64,000 nucleotides of DNA, taken from Rhodocyclaceae bacterium (lineage in GTDB: Bacteria > Pseudomonadota > Gammaproteobacteria > Burkholderiales > Rhodocyclaceae). Below the pieces are notes generated by a model that had not been told where the DNA came from, ran no database searches, and was given only the letters and a program-made list of their open reading frames with translations. The DNA lies in the NCBI GenBank assembly GCA_006218025.1, contig VBWA01000019.1:62001-126000 (forward strand). Direction: 5' to 3'. The stretch's first letter is position 1, and every line of letters starts with the position of its first letter. The position numbers and the translations under genes were made by a program. This document shows, piece after piece, positions 1 to 9,074 of this stretch.

Positions 1-1
1 G

Positions 2-742
2 TGGGCGAAATACACGGGCACCAAGGTAAACAACAAAATCTTCATGCCGCTGGTGTATATCTCGATCGTCTGGGCGCTCTCCATCCATACCGTCACGGCC
101 TTCCTGATCTCGACCATGCCGTCACGTCCGATGTGGTTCCACAGCATGATGCCGATCCGCTTCATCACGACGGCGTTCGCGGCGGGCCCGTCCCTGATCA
201 TCCTGGCTTTCCTGATCGTCCGCAAGAACACCAAGTTCTGGATCGAGGACAGCGCGATCAACCTGCTGTCGACCATCGTCACCTGGTGCCTCGGGCTGGC
301 GATCTTCCTGACCATGTCGGAGATCGTGGTCGAACTGTATGCCCGCACCGAGCATGCCAACGGCCTCTACTACCTGATGTTCGGCCTGCACGGGCTGACC
401 AATCTGGTGCCGTGGTTCTGGAGTTCCGTGGTGCTCATGGTCACCTCGTTCGTGCTGTTCCTGATCCCGTCCGTGCGCACCAACTACAAGCTGCTGCCGA
501 TCCTCTGCGTCATGGCCTTCACCGGCATCTGGATCGAAAAGGGCATGGGTCTGATCGTTCCCGGTTTCATCCCGTCCCCCATCGGCGAGGTGACCGAGTA
601 CTACCCGACCTTCGTCGAGGTCCTGATGACCCTCGGCATCTGGGCCTTCGGCTTCTTCATCCTGACCATCCTGCTCAAGGGCGCCATCGGCATCCTGCAG
701 GGCGATATCAAGTACCGCGGCCAGGCCGTCGCGGCGAAGTGA
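2..742 (+). CDS. NrfD/PsrC-type membrane subunit of a quinol oxidoreductase (5' end outside window)
   Basis: The reading frame is open from base 2, so the true start lies upstream. The visible 246 residues are mostly hydrophobic with about six membrane segments, short polar loops and a final hydrophobic helix before GAIGILQGDIKYRG. This is the pattern of NrfD/PsrC integral membrane subunits, which exchange electrons with the quinone pool and hand them to an FeS or cytochrome partner. The next gene is a periplasmic multihaem cytochrome c on the same strand 10 bases downstream (or overlapping closely if the earlier ATG is used), consistent with one redox complex. Which complex (nitrite, sulfur or other) cannot be decided without the upstream genes. 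Confidence 0.72.
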   Translation, partial: WAKYTGTKVNNKIFMPLVYISIVWALSIHTVTAFLISTMPSRPMWFHSMMPIRFITTAFAAGPSLIILAFLIVRKNTKFWIEDSAINLLSTIVTWCLGLAIFLTMSEIVVELYARTEHANGLYYLMFGLHGLTNLVPWFWSSVVLMVTSFVLFLIPSVRTNYKLLPILCVMAFTGIWIEKGMGLIVPGFIPSPIGEVTEYYPTFVEVLMTLGIWAFGFFILTILLKGAIGILQGDIKYRGQAVAAK

Positions 743-752
743 GATGACGATC

Positions 753-1577
753 ATGAAAAAACTTGCATTCCATACGATGATCCTCGCCTTCTGCTGCGGG
801 ATGATGACTTCCGCGCTGGCGCAGGAACAAAAGGCCGCTGCGGCGCAAGCACCCGCGGCGCAGCCGCCACAGGAAACGGTCTGCTTCGAAAGCCGCAAGG
901 GCGCGTCGGAAGTCACCAAGCGCGACCTTCAGCCCGGCTGGCCCAACGTCAAGTGCTCGCCGAAGACCGGCGCGGCGCTGTGGTACGGCGATCCCTACGA
1001 CGGCACGGTGCCGATGGGCAAGATGCCGGGGCTCGAAAAGATCCCGGAAGGGCACGCGGTCGTCAAGCCGCGCTCCGAGAAGCTGGCCATCCTGCCGATG
1101 TGCGCGACGGCCTGCCACAACGGTGTCGGACCCGCGTTCAATCCGCCGAAGCTGCCGAAAGACAAGAAGCCAATACCGATCCCGACGATGGAAGGCCTGC
1201 TGCCGGACGCCAAGGACCTGCAACACGGCCGCGGTCGCATCTGGTGTCTCGATTGCCACCACACAACAAAGCGCAACATGCTGGTGGACAACTATGGCGA
1301 TCCGGTCAGCATCGACCAGCCGCAACTACTGTGCGGCAAGTGCCATGGCGACAAGATGCGCGACTGGCGGGACGGCATTCACGGCAAGCGCATCGGCGAA
1401 TTCGCCAGCACGGGCAAGAAGCGCTGGTTCACCTGCACCGAATGCCACAACCCGCACAACGTCCAGGATGGGGCCAGAAACAAGGGATTCGTCCAGATCG
1501 CCCCGGAAGCGCCGCCCCAGCTGCCCAAGGGCATGAAGGACGCCAAGTACGAGCGCGTGCATGGCATTGCCCACTGA
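753..1577 (+). CDS. Periplasmic multihaem cytochrome c
   Basis: Starting at the ATG at 753 gives MKKLAFHTM and a clean signal peptide ending near TSALA-QE; an in-frame ATG at 744 would add three residues. The mature protein carries three classical CXXCH haem sites (CLDCH, CGKCH, CTECH) and one C-A-T-A-C-H site with three residues between the cysteines. It is therefore a tri- or tetrahaem electron-transfer protein, probably taking electrons from the adjacent NrfD-type subunit. The C-terminal region is rich in Lys and Pro. The gene is translationally coupled to the next by a TGATG overlap. The exact family was not recognised. Confidence 0.75.
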   Translation: MKKLAFHTMILAFCCGMMTSALAQEQKAAAAQAPAAQPPQETVCFESRKGASEVTKRDLQPGWPNVKCSPKTGAALWYGDPYDGTVPMGKMPGLEKIPEGHAVVKPRSEKLAILPMCATACHNGVGPAFNPPKLPKDKKPIPIPTMEGLLPDAKDLQHGRGRIWCLDCHHTTKRNMLVDNYGDPVSIDQPQLLCGKCHGDKMRDWRDGIHGKRIGEFASTGKKRWFTCTECHNPHNVQDGARNKGFVQIAPEAPPQLPKGMKDAKYERVHGIAH

Positions 1578-2005
1578 TGCCGGATTCGCCTGAAAAACCG
1601 AATCCGGTCCGGGGCGATCCCGCGTGGGTCGCCCCTGCCCTGACGCGCGAGGAAAAAACGCGGAACGTCGGCAAGACGCCCGTCTTCTTCGGGCCGCCGC
1701 TCGCGATCCTCACCGACGGCCACAAGAACACCATGGAGATCAGCGGCAAGCTCAACCGCACCGCTGAACGCTACCTGGAAATGCTCAGGTATCACGGCAT
1801 GGAACTCACCGAGCCGGAACGGAAGTGCCTCTCCCATATCTGCAACATCGGCTTCATGTCGCCGCTGGAAATCCGCGAACTGCCTATGGAAGTGGAACTC
1901 ACCAGATTCGAATGCGATGGACTGGACAAGGTCGCGCTGGCGGCGAAACTCGAATCGGCCAGCTTTGCCGACCTGGTTGCCGTCGTCGAATCACTTGGGT
2001 TCTGA
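1577..2005 (+). CDS. Conserved-looking small soluble protein of unknown function
   Basis: A 142-residue protein whose ATG overlaps the stop of the cytochrome gene (TGATG), so it is probably translated with it. There is no signal peptide or membrane segment. The N-terminal 40 residues are Pro/Lys/Arg-rich; the rest is predicted helical with acidic clusters and two cysteines (ERKCLSHIC). Codon use matches its neighbours. The context suggests an accessory or assembly protein for the redox module, but no family is recognised. The frame is free of stops to a natural end at SFADLVAVVESLGF. Confidence 0.6.
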   Translation: MPDSPEKPNPVRGDPAWVAPALTREEKTRNVGKTPVFFGPPLAILTDGHKNTMEISGKLNRTAERYLEMLRYHGMELTEPERKCLSHICNIGFMSPLEIRELPMEVELTRFECDGLDKVALAAKLESASFADLVAVVESLGF

Positions 2006-2287
2006 TCGACTGCGACGGTCGTGCCGCCAACGCCGGCGACGGCAACCAGAAAATCCTCGAAGCCATGTTTGCGGAATTCCGCGAACGGGTGCAGATGAAG
2101 TTTCGGCCGCACCGGCCGCCTCAAGCAATGGCTGGGCCTCATGCGGCGCAGCTACCCCGAGGCAGAAATGCTCTACGGCGAATTGCGCGAGGCGCGCAAG
2201 GCGCCCGAAATCAGCGCGGGCTTGGAACGCTGCGGCATCGATTGCCGGTTTGAGAAACCGGCGGCTGCAGAAGCGGCAGGCACTTAG
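2006..2287 (+). pseudogene. Decayed C-terminal fragment of a tRNA-dihydrouridine synthase (DusC-like)
   Basis: Frame 1 reads KILEAMFAEFRERVQMKF up to about 2103. A shift of one base into frame 2 then gives GRTGRLKQWLGLMRRSYPEA, MLYGELREARKAPEISAGL and a stop at 2285-2287. The RLKQWL...RRSYPEAE...LREA pattern matches my recollection of the C-terminal helical domain of DusC, where E. coli has RIKQWLSYLRKEY. The catalytic TIM barrel is missing, a frameshift is present, and the fragment overlaps the stop of the convergent MFS gene. It reads as a relic left by a deletion. Family assignment is from memory of the motif. Confidence 0.45.
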
Positions 2288-3471
2288 GCAGGCCCCGGGG
2301 CCGGTGCCCGGAAACGCAGCGCCAGCCACGCCAGCAACAGGCCGGCGACCATCCAGGCAAAGCCGGGAAGCCAGACCAGCATCGCGCTGACGGCGGGATC
2401 CTTGTTCAACTGCGCGGCCACCAGCGCCATGCGCGTGAAGGTGGCGATCGCCAGCAGGGCGAACAGGCCGCCGGTCGCTGCGCCTTCGCGACCGACATGA
2501 CCGATGGCGATTGCCGCCGTCATTGCGCTCATCAACACCGCGGCCCAGGCGCCGCCGGCAAGGAACTGCGTCGCCAGCAACAGTTCCAGCGAGGGCGCGG
2601 CGGCCGCCAGCGCCGAAGCGAGCGCACCGATCACGGCGCCCGCGGCCATGACGACGGTGCCGCCGAAGCGTTCGTTGGCGCGGCAGGCCGGGAAGATCAG
2701 CAGGTTGAAGCCGACCCAGAACACCGGCATCAAGTGATCGAGTTCGGCCGGTTTGGCGAAGCGCAGATAGAGGGGCGCCGAGTTGAGCGCGAAATGCGCC
2801 TGGAAGCCCAGGCCGAGCAGGGCCACGGCGCCGAAGAAAAGCACGACGCCGGCGCTTACGGGCTTTTTCGCCACGGGCTCGTGCGCTGTTGCAACCGCCG
2901 CCGCTGCGAGATGCTTCTCGGCCCAGAGCATGGCGCTGACGGCTACGATCAGGGCGATGCTGGACAAGGCAAACGGCAGGCGCGGATCGACGCCGCGCAG
3001 GCTCACCGTCAGGTAGGGCGCAATGGCGCCGGCGATGCCCATGCCGAGCAGCGTCAGCGTCGATACCCACGGCAGTCTCGGCGTCGGCACATACTTGCCC
3101 AGCATCATCATGGGTGGTGCGCGCAGGGCCGAGGACGTCATGGCCCAGATCGCGATCAGCGCGAGGAACAGCACCGGCGAGCCCGACGGGGCGGCCAGGG
3201 GCAGCAGCAGGAAGGCGGCGCAGGAAATCGCCGTGACCACCACCAGCAACCGGCCGAGCCGACCCAGGGTGCGCGACACGCGGTCCGCGGCGACGCCGAT
3301 GAAGAAATCCATGAACGTGAAAATCGCCTGGTCGGCCATCAGGATCCAGATCACCCACTTCTTCTCGATGCCGGCCTGCGCGGCGAGTTGCGGCAGGAAG
3401 ATGACATACACCGTCCAGCAGGTGACGAAGAGGAACTGGACCGCCGCGAAGTAGATGCCGATGCGGGTCAT
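2284..3471 (-). CDS. MFS transporter
   Basis: A 395-residue polytopic protein with about twelve hydrophobic segments and a basic, poorly hydrophobic central loop (EKHLAAAAVATAHEPVAKKP), the usual six-plus-six layout of the major facilitator superfamily. The first half has GVAADRVSRTLGRLGR between helices 2 and 3, resembling the conserved MFS loop motif. The substrate is unknown. It sits at the 3' end of a leftward run with an alpha/beta hydrolase 7 bases upstream and WS/DGAT genes beyond, so lipid or fatty-acid traffic is plausible but inferred. Confidence 0.8.
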   Translation of the reverse strand: MTRIGIYFAAVQFLFVTCWTVYVIFLPQLAAQAGIEKKWVIWILMADQAIFTFMDFFIGVAADRVSRTLGRLGRLLVVVTAISCAAFLLLPLAAPSGSPVLFLALIAIWAMTSSALRAPPMMMLGKYVPTPRLPWVSTLTLLGMGIAGAIAPYLTVSLRGVDPRLPFALSSIALIVAVSAMLWAEKHLAAAAVATAHEPVAKKPVSAGVVLFFGAVALLGLGFQAHFALNSAPLYLRFAKPAELDHLMPVFWVGFNLLIFPACRANERFGGTVVMAAGAVIGALASALAAAAPSLELLLATQFLAGGAWAAVLMSAMTAAIAIGHVGREGAATGGLFALLAIATFTRMALVAAQLNKDPAVSAMLVWLPGFAWMVAGLLLAWLALRFRAPAPGPA

Positions 3472-3478
3472 TGGCGGA

Positions 3479-4375
3479 TCAGGCGCCTGGCGTCGCCGCG
3501 TGGCGATCGCAATGATCGGCGATCTCCTGCGCCAGACGCGGCATCAGTGCGGCGGGAAAATCGTGGCCCATGCCATCGATCACCAGCAGCGACGCGCCGG
3601 GAATGTTCTGCGCGGTGTCGCGGCCGGCGGCGAGAGGCACCAGCGGGTCGGCGGCGCCGTGGATCACCAGGGTCGGCGCGGCAATGGTGCGCAGCAGCTT
3701 GCGCCGGTCGCCCGAGGCGATGATGGCCAGCAGCTGGCGCGCGGTGCCGGCCGGCTCGTAGGCGCGGCGCACGCTGTGGCCGATGCGGCTGCGCAGTTCC
3801 TCTTTGCTTGACGGGTAATCCGGACTGCCGATCACGCCGAACATCTCGACCAGGTGATCGATCACCGATTCGGGGTCCTTAGGGTCGGTGGGCCGCGCCA
3901 GCAGCACCTTGCGCGCCGGCTTGGACGGCTTCGAGACTTTCCGGTTGCCGGAGGAAGACATGATCGACGTCAGGCTCAGCACGCGCTGCGGAAATTTTGC
4001 CGCCAGCACCTGCGCGATCATGCCGCCCATCGAGGCGCCGACGATGTGCGCGCGGGCTATGCCGAGCCGGTTCATCAGGCCGACGGCATCGCCGGCCATG
4101 TCTTCCAGCGTGTAAGGCGTGCGCACCGGCAGGCCGAGCGCCGCGGCGGCCATGGCCAGCAGCAGGTTGGCGCGCTTCTTCCCCGGCGCGCGTCCTGAGA
4201 GTCCGCAATCGCGATTGTCGAAGCGGATCACGCGGTAGCCGCTTGCCACCAGGGCCTGACAGAAGTCGTCGGGCCAGGCCATCAGTTGCATGCCGAGGCC
4301 CATGATGAGGACGATGGCCGGATGCGACGAGTCGCCGAGCGACTCGTATTCGATGTGCAGCGGCGCGCCGCTCAT
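3479..4375 (-). CDS. Alpha/beta hydrolase
   Basis: 298 residues. The oxyanion-side motif is near residue 25 (IMGLGMQ), the nucleophile elbow is GASMGG with Ser about 115, the acid is in HGAADPLVP and the catalytic His in GMGHDFP, so a complete triad is present. An upstream in-frame extension exists, but the ATG at 4375 matches the family's start and overlaps the previous gene's stop by 4 bases (ATGA-type coupling with the WS/DGAT gene). Likely an esterase or lipase acting on neutral or CoA lipids; the substrate cannot be read from sequence. Confidence 0.82.
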   Translation of the reverse strand: MSGAPLHIEYESLGDSSHPAIVLIMGLGMQLMAWPDDFCQALVASGYRVIRFDNRDCGLSGRAPGKKRANLLLAMAAAALGLPVRTPYTLEDMAGDAVGLMNRLGIARAHIVGASMGGMIAQVLAAKFPQRVLSLTSIMSSSGNRKVSKPSKPARKVLLARPTDPKDPESVIDHLVEMFGVIGSPDYPSSKEELRSRIGHSVRRAYEPAGTARQLLAIIASGDRRKLLRTIAAPTLVIHGAADPLVPLAAGRDTAQNIPGASLLVIDGMGHDFPAALMPRLAQEIADHCDRHAATPGA

Positions 4376-5901
4376 GCCCGATGCGCTGCGGCGCGGGGAG
4401 CCGCCTTGCGCCGCCGCACCTTGGGCGCCGCCGCTACCGACTTGCGCGGTGCGGCTTTGACCGCGGCCACCCGCGGCCTGCGTCGCGGAGCGGGTCGCAC
4501 CAGCGAAAGGTATTCCTTGAAGCTCTCGCGCAGGCACTGGGCGAAGACTTCGGGATCGGGCAGCTGCTCGTAGCAGGCGGTAATCGAGATGACGATCATG
4601 TCGCTGTAGCTGGTCACCGAGAACACCAGCCCCATGCCATCGGCAATCGGCATGATCGCCGACAGGTAGGTCAGCCGCGCACCGTGCAGGTAGAGCGGCA
4701 CCTGCGGCCCGGGCACGTTGGTGATGGCGCAGTTGGCCAGCGGCGCCCAATCGCCGAGCACGGTCGAGGCCGAGCGCAGCAGCTTGCTGGCGACGGCGAT
4801 CGCGGCGGAAGGCGCGCGTTGCGCGAGGTCGGTCAGTTCACGGGCGCTGACGGCTTGCGCCATGATGTCCGAGGACGAGCTGGTCTCCTGGATCGCGGCC
4901 AGGCGTTCGACCGGGTCGGCAATGTCGGTGCCGAGCGCGAGGCGCACCCAGGAGAAGTTCGCCTCGCCTTTGCTGCCCTCCTCGCCGCGGACCGCAATCG
5001 GTGCCGCCGCGACCAGGCTGTCGTCGGGCAGCTCGCCCTGCATGTCGAGGTAGCGCCGCAAGCCGCCGGCGCAGACGGCCATCACCACGTCATTGACCGT
5101 GGCGCCGGGAACCAGCGTGCGAATTGCCTTGAAATCCTTCAGTGCGAAGCGGCGCGTATCGAACACGCGATGCGGCGAGACTTCGCTGTTGAAGCGCGTC
5201 ATCGGAAATTCGTGCGGCTGACCGAGGAATTCGCCGACGAAGATGCTCGCGGCGGACTTCAGCGTGGTCCAGCTGCGCGCCAGCGGCTGCGCCATGCGCA
5301 GCGGGAAAGTGGCGACATTGACGCCGGCGCGGACCAGCAGATTCAGGTTGCCCGGGGCCGACTCGGGAAACCACGGCGCGGGCGGCGCGGGCGGCGCCGA
5401 GTCGGGAGAGAAGTCGTGCAGCAGCGTGGTGATTTCGTTGCCCTGCGCGACGTCGATCGCGGCATGATGGATCTTCAGCAGCACGGCGAAGCTGCCCACC
5501 GGCAGATCGAGAAAGCTGTCCAGCCCCTCGATCACATACATTTCCCACAGCGGGCGCTGCAGGTCGAGCGGGCGGGCGTGGATGCGCGAGGCCTGGATGC
5601 AGAACTGGCGCCAGTCGCCGGGCTTGGGCAGCGCGATGTGGCGCACGTGGTATTCGATGTCGAAGCTCTCGTCCTCGATCCAGTACGGGTAGTCGAGATC
5701 GAGCGGCACGCGCAGGATCTTCTGGCGGAAGACCGGCAACTGGCCGAGGCGGCTTTCGACATGGGCGAGGATCTGCTTGAAGCGGACGATGCCGCCGGGC
5801 GCGGTGGACTGGTCGTAGATGTGCAGCAGCGTGACGTTCGAATTGGCGTGCGCGCTGTCGGTGTAGATATACGCGGCGTCGTGTTCGCTGAGTTGTCGCA
5901 T
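4372..5901 (-). CDS. WS/DGAT-family acyltransferase (first copy)
   Basis: 509 residues beginning MRQLSEHDAAYIY. The family active-site block appears as KIHHAAIDV at about 143-151: both histidines (145, 146) and Asp150 are kept, but the Gly that normally follows Asp is Val. Later blocks typical of wax ester synthase/diacylglycerol acyltransferases are present, including NDVVMAVCAGGLRRYL and NVPGPQVPLYLHGARL. The C-terminal 40 residues are an Arg/Ala/Lys-rich tail that could bind lipid droplets or nucleic acid. It condenses an acyl-CoA with an alcohol or diglyceride in this family. A second, canonical copy lies at 6775-8250. Confidence 0.85.
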   Translation of the reverse strand: MRQLSEHDAAYIYTDSAHANSNVTLLHIYDQSTAPGGIVRFKQILAHVESRLGQLPVFRQKILRVPLDLDYPYWIEDESFDIEYHVRHIALPKPGDWRQFCIQASRIHARPLDLQRPLWEMYVIEGLDSFLDLPVGSFAVLLKIHHAAIDVAQGNEITTLLHDFSPDSAPPAPPAPWFPESAPGNLNLLVRAGVNVATFPLRMAQPLARSWTTLKSAASIFVGEFLGQPHEFPMTRFNSEVSPHRVFDTRRFALKDFKAIRTLVPGATVNDVVMAVCAGGLRRYLDMQGELPDDSLVAAAPIAVRGEEGSKGEANFSWVRLALGTDIADPVERLAAIQETSSSSDIMAQAVSARELTDLAQRAPSAAIAVASKLLRSASTVLGDWAPLANCAITNVPGPQVPLYLHGARLTYLSAIMPIADGMGLVFSVTSYSDMIVISITACYEQLPDPEVFAQCLRESFKEYLSLVRPAPRRRPRVAAVKAAPRKSVAAAPKVRRRKAAPRAAAHRA

Positions 5902-5920
5902 GGGAGTCTTCCGGTGGGAT

Positions 5921-6766
5921 TCAGGCCGCGGGCAAGTGCAGTTCATCGTGTGCGGAGCCGGTGCTCATGCGCCAGACGCGCCCGAGCAGGCCGTGCGGGT
6001 GGAACGGCTGCCAGTCGCCTTCGGGCTGCGCCAGGCGGTCGGCGACGATGGCCAGCACGATGCCGTTGAAGCCGAGGCCGAGATGGCTGCCGGGCACCTG
6101 GATGTTCTCGTGGAAAGCCGGGTCGCCGTCGATGGTGGCCTCCTGCGGCGGCACCACGCCGTCGCCCAGGGAATACAGGCAACTGGTCGGAATCGCCAGC
6201 CGGCGCCGCTCGCGCAGCGTCTTGGCGCGGGGCTGCATCACATGCGCGGCGGCGCCGAGGCGATGCGATACCAGCCGGTAGAGCGCCTTGATCGCCGGCG
6301 GCGACTGGCTACCGGCGGCATCGACGCTGACCGGGCTGCCCAGGGTGATGATCGAGCGCACGCAGTCGAGCGTGCTTTCGGCGCCGTAGAGCGAAAACAC
6401 CCCGCCGAGGCTCCAGCCGACCAGGCTCACCTTGCGTCCGGTGACATGGTGCAGGTAGCGGATCTTCTGCGGCAGGGCGCTGGCATGCTTGCTGCGGAAA
6501 CCGAGGTTGCGCCCGAGGCCCCAGGTGTGCACCTCGTAGCCCTTGCGCTGCAGGAACAGCTTCAAGGCGATCAGCGATTTTTCGTCGGCCATGAAGCCGG
6601 GCAGCAGCAGCACCGGATGCCCGTCGCCGCGCGGCGCTTCGATCAGCAGCGGCAGCGAGGCCGGCAGCAGCGCCATTTCGAGCAGGGCGCGCGGCTCCAG
6701 CATCGAATGCACGGCGCGGGGCGAACCGACGTGGGCATGGCGGGCAACGGTGCGACGAGTAGGCAT
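5921..6766 (-). CDS. Alpha/beta hydrolase (lipase-like)
   Basis: 281 residues starting MPTRRTVARHAHVG, the most likely of several in-frame starts because it follows the upstream WS/DGAT stop by only 8 bases. LLLPGFMADEKSL is the oxyanion region, VGWSLGGV carries the nucleophile (Ser about 119), SLGDGVVPP the acid, and GSHLGLG the His. Similar hydrolases accompany WS/DGAT genes in other proteobacteria. It lies between the two acyltransferases in a leftward operon, so neutral-lipid turnover is a reasonable inference. Confidence 0.78.
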   Translation of the reverse strand: MPTRRTVARHAHVGSPRAVHSMLEPRALLEMALLPASLPLLIEAPRGDGHPVLLLPGFMADEKSLIALKLFLQRKGYEVHTWGLGRNLGFRSKHASALPQKIRYLHHVTGRKVSLVGWSLGGVFSLYGAESTLDCVRSIITLGSPVSVDAAGSQSPPAIKALYRLVSHRLGAAAHVMQPRAKTLRERRRLAIPTSCLYSLGDGVVPPQEATIDGDPAFHENIQVPGSHLGLGFNGIVLAIVADRLAQPEGDWQPFHPHGLLGRVWRMSTGSAHDELHLPAA

Positions 6767-6774
6767 GTGAACTT

Positions 6775-8250
6775 TCAAAATTTTGCGGCTGCGGCTTTGC
6801 GGGGTGCTCGGGGTGCTCTGGGCGGTTTCTGCATGCGCTGCTTCAGTTCCTCGAAGGCGTCGAGAAAGTCGTCTGCCAGCTCGCGCGCATCGGGCACCGC
6901 ACAGCGGGCGACGACAAATCCAAGGCATAAATTACCAGCATAGCTCATCAGGGTAATGTTGAGACCGACGCCATGTTCGACGATGGACAGCGGCCAGTAG
7001 CCGGTCATGCGCAAGCCGTCGACATAGAGCGGAACCGGGGGCCCCGGCACGTTGGAAACCAGCACGTTGGCCAGCACCGGCAACGTATCGACCACCCCGC
7101 GGCGGCCGTACAGCGAGGCCAGCGCGCCGAGCAGCCAGGGCACGCCGATCAGCGGGATATCGGTCGGTATGATCGATTTGGCCTGGCGCGCGACGGCCTT
7201 GGTGGCGCCGGCCGAATCGCGAATCGCCCGCAGGCGCTTCAAGGGATCGGCGACATTGCTCGCCAGGCTGACCAGGCTCAGCGTGGCCTGGGTGCGCATC
7301 TCGGTGTTGCCCTGCTCGCGCAGCGAGATCGGCATCGAGGCGATCAGCGACTTGCGCGGAATCGAGGCATTGCGCTTGAGGTAGCGGCGCAGGGCGCCGC
7401 TGCACAGCGCCAGCACGACGTCATTGACCGTCGCGTCGTTCGCGGCGGCAATCGCCTTGAGTTCGGCACGCGGCACCGCGGCCGTGGCGAAGCCGCGCTC
7501 GGGCGTAATCGCGACGTTGAAGGCGGTGCGCGGGCCGAAGGAAATGCTGCGCTTCAATTCACTCAAATCGGGCGCGCCGGAACTACGCACGATGCCAGCC
7601 AGGGTTCGCACGACGCCGGGCAGTTCGCGTACCAGCTTGACGTACTGCGCGGCATCGTGGCGAAACGCCGCGGCGACCAGCGCCAGCGTGCCGGGCCTGG
7701 CGGCCGCCGTGGTCATCGTACGCGCCCTGCGCCTCGGCGCCGGCGCGGCATCCGGCGAGGTGTCGAACAGCGCGCCGGCCAGCGCCACGCCGGCCTGGCC
7801 GTCGAGCATGGCGTGGTGAATCTTGAAGTAGTAGGCCTTCTCGCCCGTGGCGAGGCCCTCCAGCACGTACAGCATCCACAGGGGGCGCGAGCGGTCGAGC
7901 AGTTCGGCATGCAGATCGGCCACCACCGCCTCGAGCTGCGCCCAGGTGCCGGGCTTCGGCAGGCGCACGCGGCGGATGTGCCGGTCGAGGTCGATCTCGT
8001 CCTGGACCCAGACCGGGTTCGCCAGTTGCAACGGCAGGGCCGCGAGGCGGCGACGCAGCACCGGCACCATGCGCGATTCCATCATGCGCCGGACGCTGGC
8101 GAAGAAGTTGCCCTTGTAGCCGGCCGGCGTCTCGAACAGATGCAGCGAACCGACATGCATCGGCGTCGCCGCGCTTTCGAGATTGAGGAAAGCGCCATCG
8201 ATGCCGCTCAGGGTTTCGATCCCGGATTCGTCCGGCTTCTTCCTGCCCAT
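6775..8250 (-). CDS. WS/DGAT-family acyltransferase (second copy)
   Basis: 491 residues with the canonical family motif KIHHAMLDGQAG (His145, His146, Asp150, Gly151). The N-terminal block is GIDGAFLNLESAATPMHVG, and NDVVLALCSGALRRYL plus NVPGPPVPLYVDGLR follow as expected. It is the promoter-proximal gene of the leftward lipid operon, divergent from the TetR gene across a 128-bp gap holding two palindromes. Predicted to make wax esters or triacylglycerols from acyl-CoA at the cytoplasmic membrane face. Confidence 0.88.
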   Translation of the reverse strand: MGRKKPDESGIETLSGIDGAFLNLESAATPMHVGSLHLFETPAGYKGNFFASVRRMMESRMVPVLRRRLAALPLQLANPVWVQDEIDLDRHIRRVRLPKPGTWAQLEAVVADLHAELLDRSRPLWMLYVLEGLATGEKAYYFKIHHAMLDGQAGVALAGALFDTSPDAAPAPRRRARTMTTAAARPGTLALVAAAFRHDAAQYVKLVRELPGVVRTLAGIVRSSGAPDLSELKRSISFGPRTAFNVAITPERGFATAAVPRAELKAIAAANDATVNDVVLALCSGALRRYLKRNASIPRKSLIASMPISLREQGNTEMRTQATLSLVSLASNVADPLKRLRAIRDSAGATKAVARQAKSIIPTDIPLIGVPWLLGALASLYGRRGVVDTLPVLANVLVSNVPGPPVPLYVDGLRMTGYWPLSIVEHGVGLNITLMSYAGNLCLGFVVARCAVPDARELADDFLDAFEELKQRMQKPPRAPRAPRKAAAAKF

Positions 8251-8304
8251 GCTTTCCCCTTTTAAAACCCCGAGTTTCCACCCAGTGGCGGCCGGCGAGA
8301 AATT

Positions 8305-8341
8305 TATACCGCCCAGTATAATATTCTTCTACCGTCCGGTA
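8305..8341. promoter_or_regulatory. Paired palindromes, probable TetR operator
   Basis: TATACCGCCCAGTATA (8305-8320) and TACCGTCCGGTA (8330-8341) are two inverted repeats sharing TACCG..C..GTA and centred about 23 bases, roughly two helical turns, apart. They lie in the divergent gap between a WS/DGAT gene and a TetR-type regulator. This is the usual arrangement for dimeric TetR binding and autorepression. Binding itself is inferred. Confidence 0.65.
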
Positions 8342-8378
8342 TGATTCGTTTCCTTCCGCCACCCTGCCGCAGCCATCC

Positions 8379-9074
8379 ATGCCCGCCGCCCGCAGCGCCG
8401 TTCGCCCAGCCGCACCCGCCGCCAAGCCCGCCGAAACGCAGGCCTGCCTCGACAAGCGCGAGCGCATCCTGGCGGTGGCCGAAGACCTGTTCTACCGCAA
8501 CGGATTTGCCGGCACCACGATGGACATGATCTGCGCCGAACTCGGCGTCAGCAAGCCCTTCGTCTATTACTATTTTCAGGACAAGCACGAAATCGTCGAA
8601 ACCCTGGCCTGGCGCGCTACGGTTGCCTGCCTGACGACCATGAAATTCCCCGCCGACGACGCGCGGCCGGCCCATCTCAAGCTGGCCGAGGGCCTGCAGC
8701 GCTGGGTGGCGGCCTGCGTCAAATATTTTCGCTCCAGCGCGCTGGCCTTCCGCGTCACCGCATCGCTGCGCCCGGAATTCCGCGCCGAGCTGCGCAAGCT
8801 CGCCGACGATTTCTACGCCGACCTCGGCGCCCTGATGGAAGAGGGCCGCCGCGAGGGCAAGCTGGCCTTCGAGGACACCACGGTCACCGCGATGGCCATG
8901 GGCGGCGCGGTGGGCTTCATGTACACCTGGTACCGCCCCGAGGGCCGCCTGCCGCCCGACGAACTCGTTGCCCGGCTGACGGCCACCCTTTTCCAGATGA
9001 TCGGCCTGCGCCCTTCGTCGAAACCGCGTGCCGCTGCACTCAAACAGGATCACCCACGGAGGACCACGAAATGA
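8379..9074 (+). CDS. TetR/AcrR-family transcriptional regulator
   Basis: 231 residues. After an Ala/Pro-rich 25-residue lead comes KRERILAVAEDLFYRNGFAG and the helix-turn-helix TTMDMICAELGVSKPFVYYYF, which is diagnostic for TetR. The C-terminal ligand domain is helical and unassigned. It overlaps the SDR gene by 4 bases (ATGA), so it heads the rightward operon and is positioned to control both arms through the palindromes at 8305-8341. The ligand is probably a fatty acyl or CoA compound given the target genes (inference). Confidence 0.88.
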   Translation: MPAARSAVRPAAPAAKPAETQACLDKRERILAVAEDLFYRNGFAGTTMDMICAELGVSKPFVYYYFQDKHEIVETLAWRATVACLTTMKFPADDARPAHLKLAEGLQRWVAACVKYFRSSALAFRVTASLRPEFRAELRKLADDFYADLGALMEEGRREGKLAFEDTTVTAMAMGGAVGFMYTWYRPEGRLPPDELVARLTATLFQMIGLRPSSKPRAAALKQDHPRRTTK

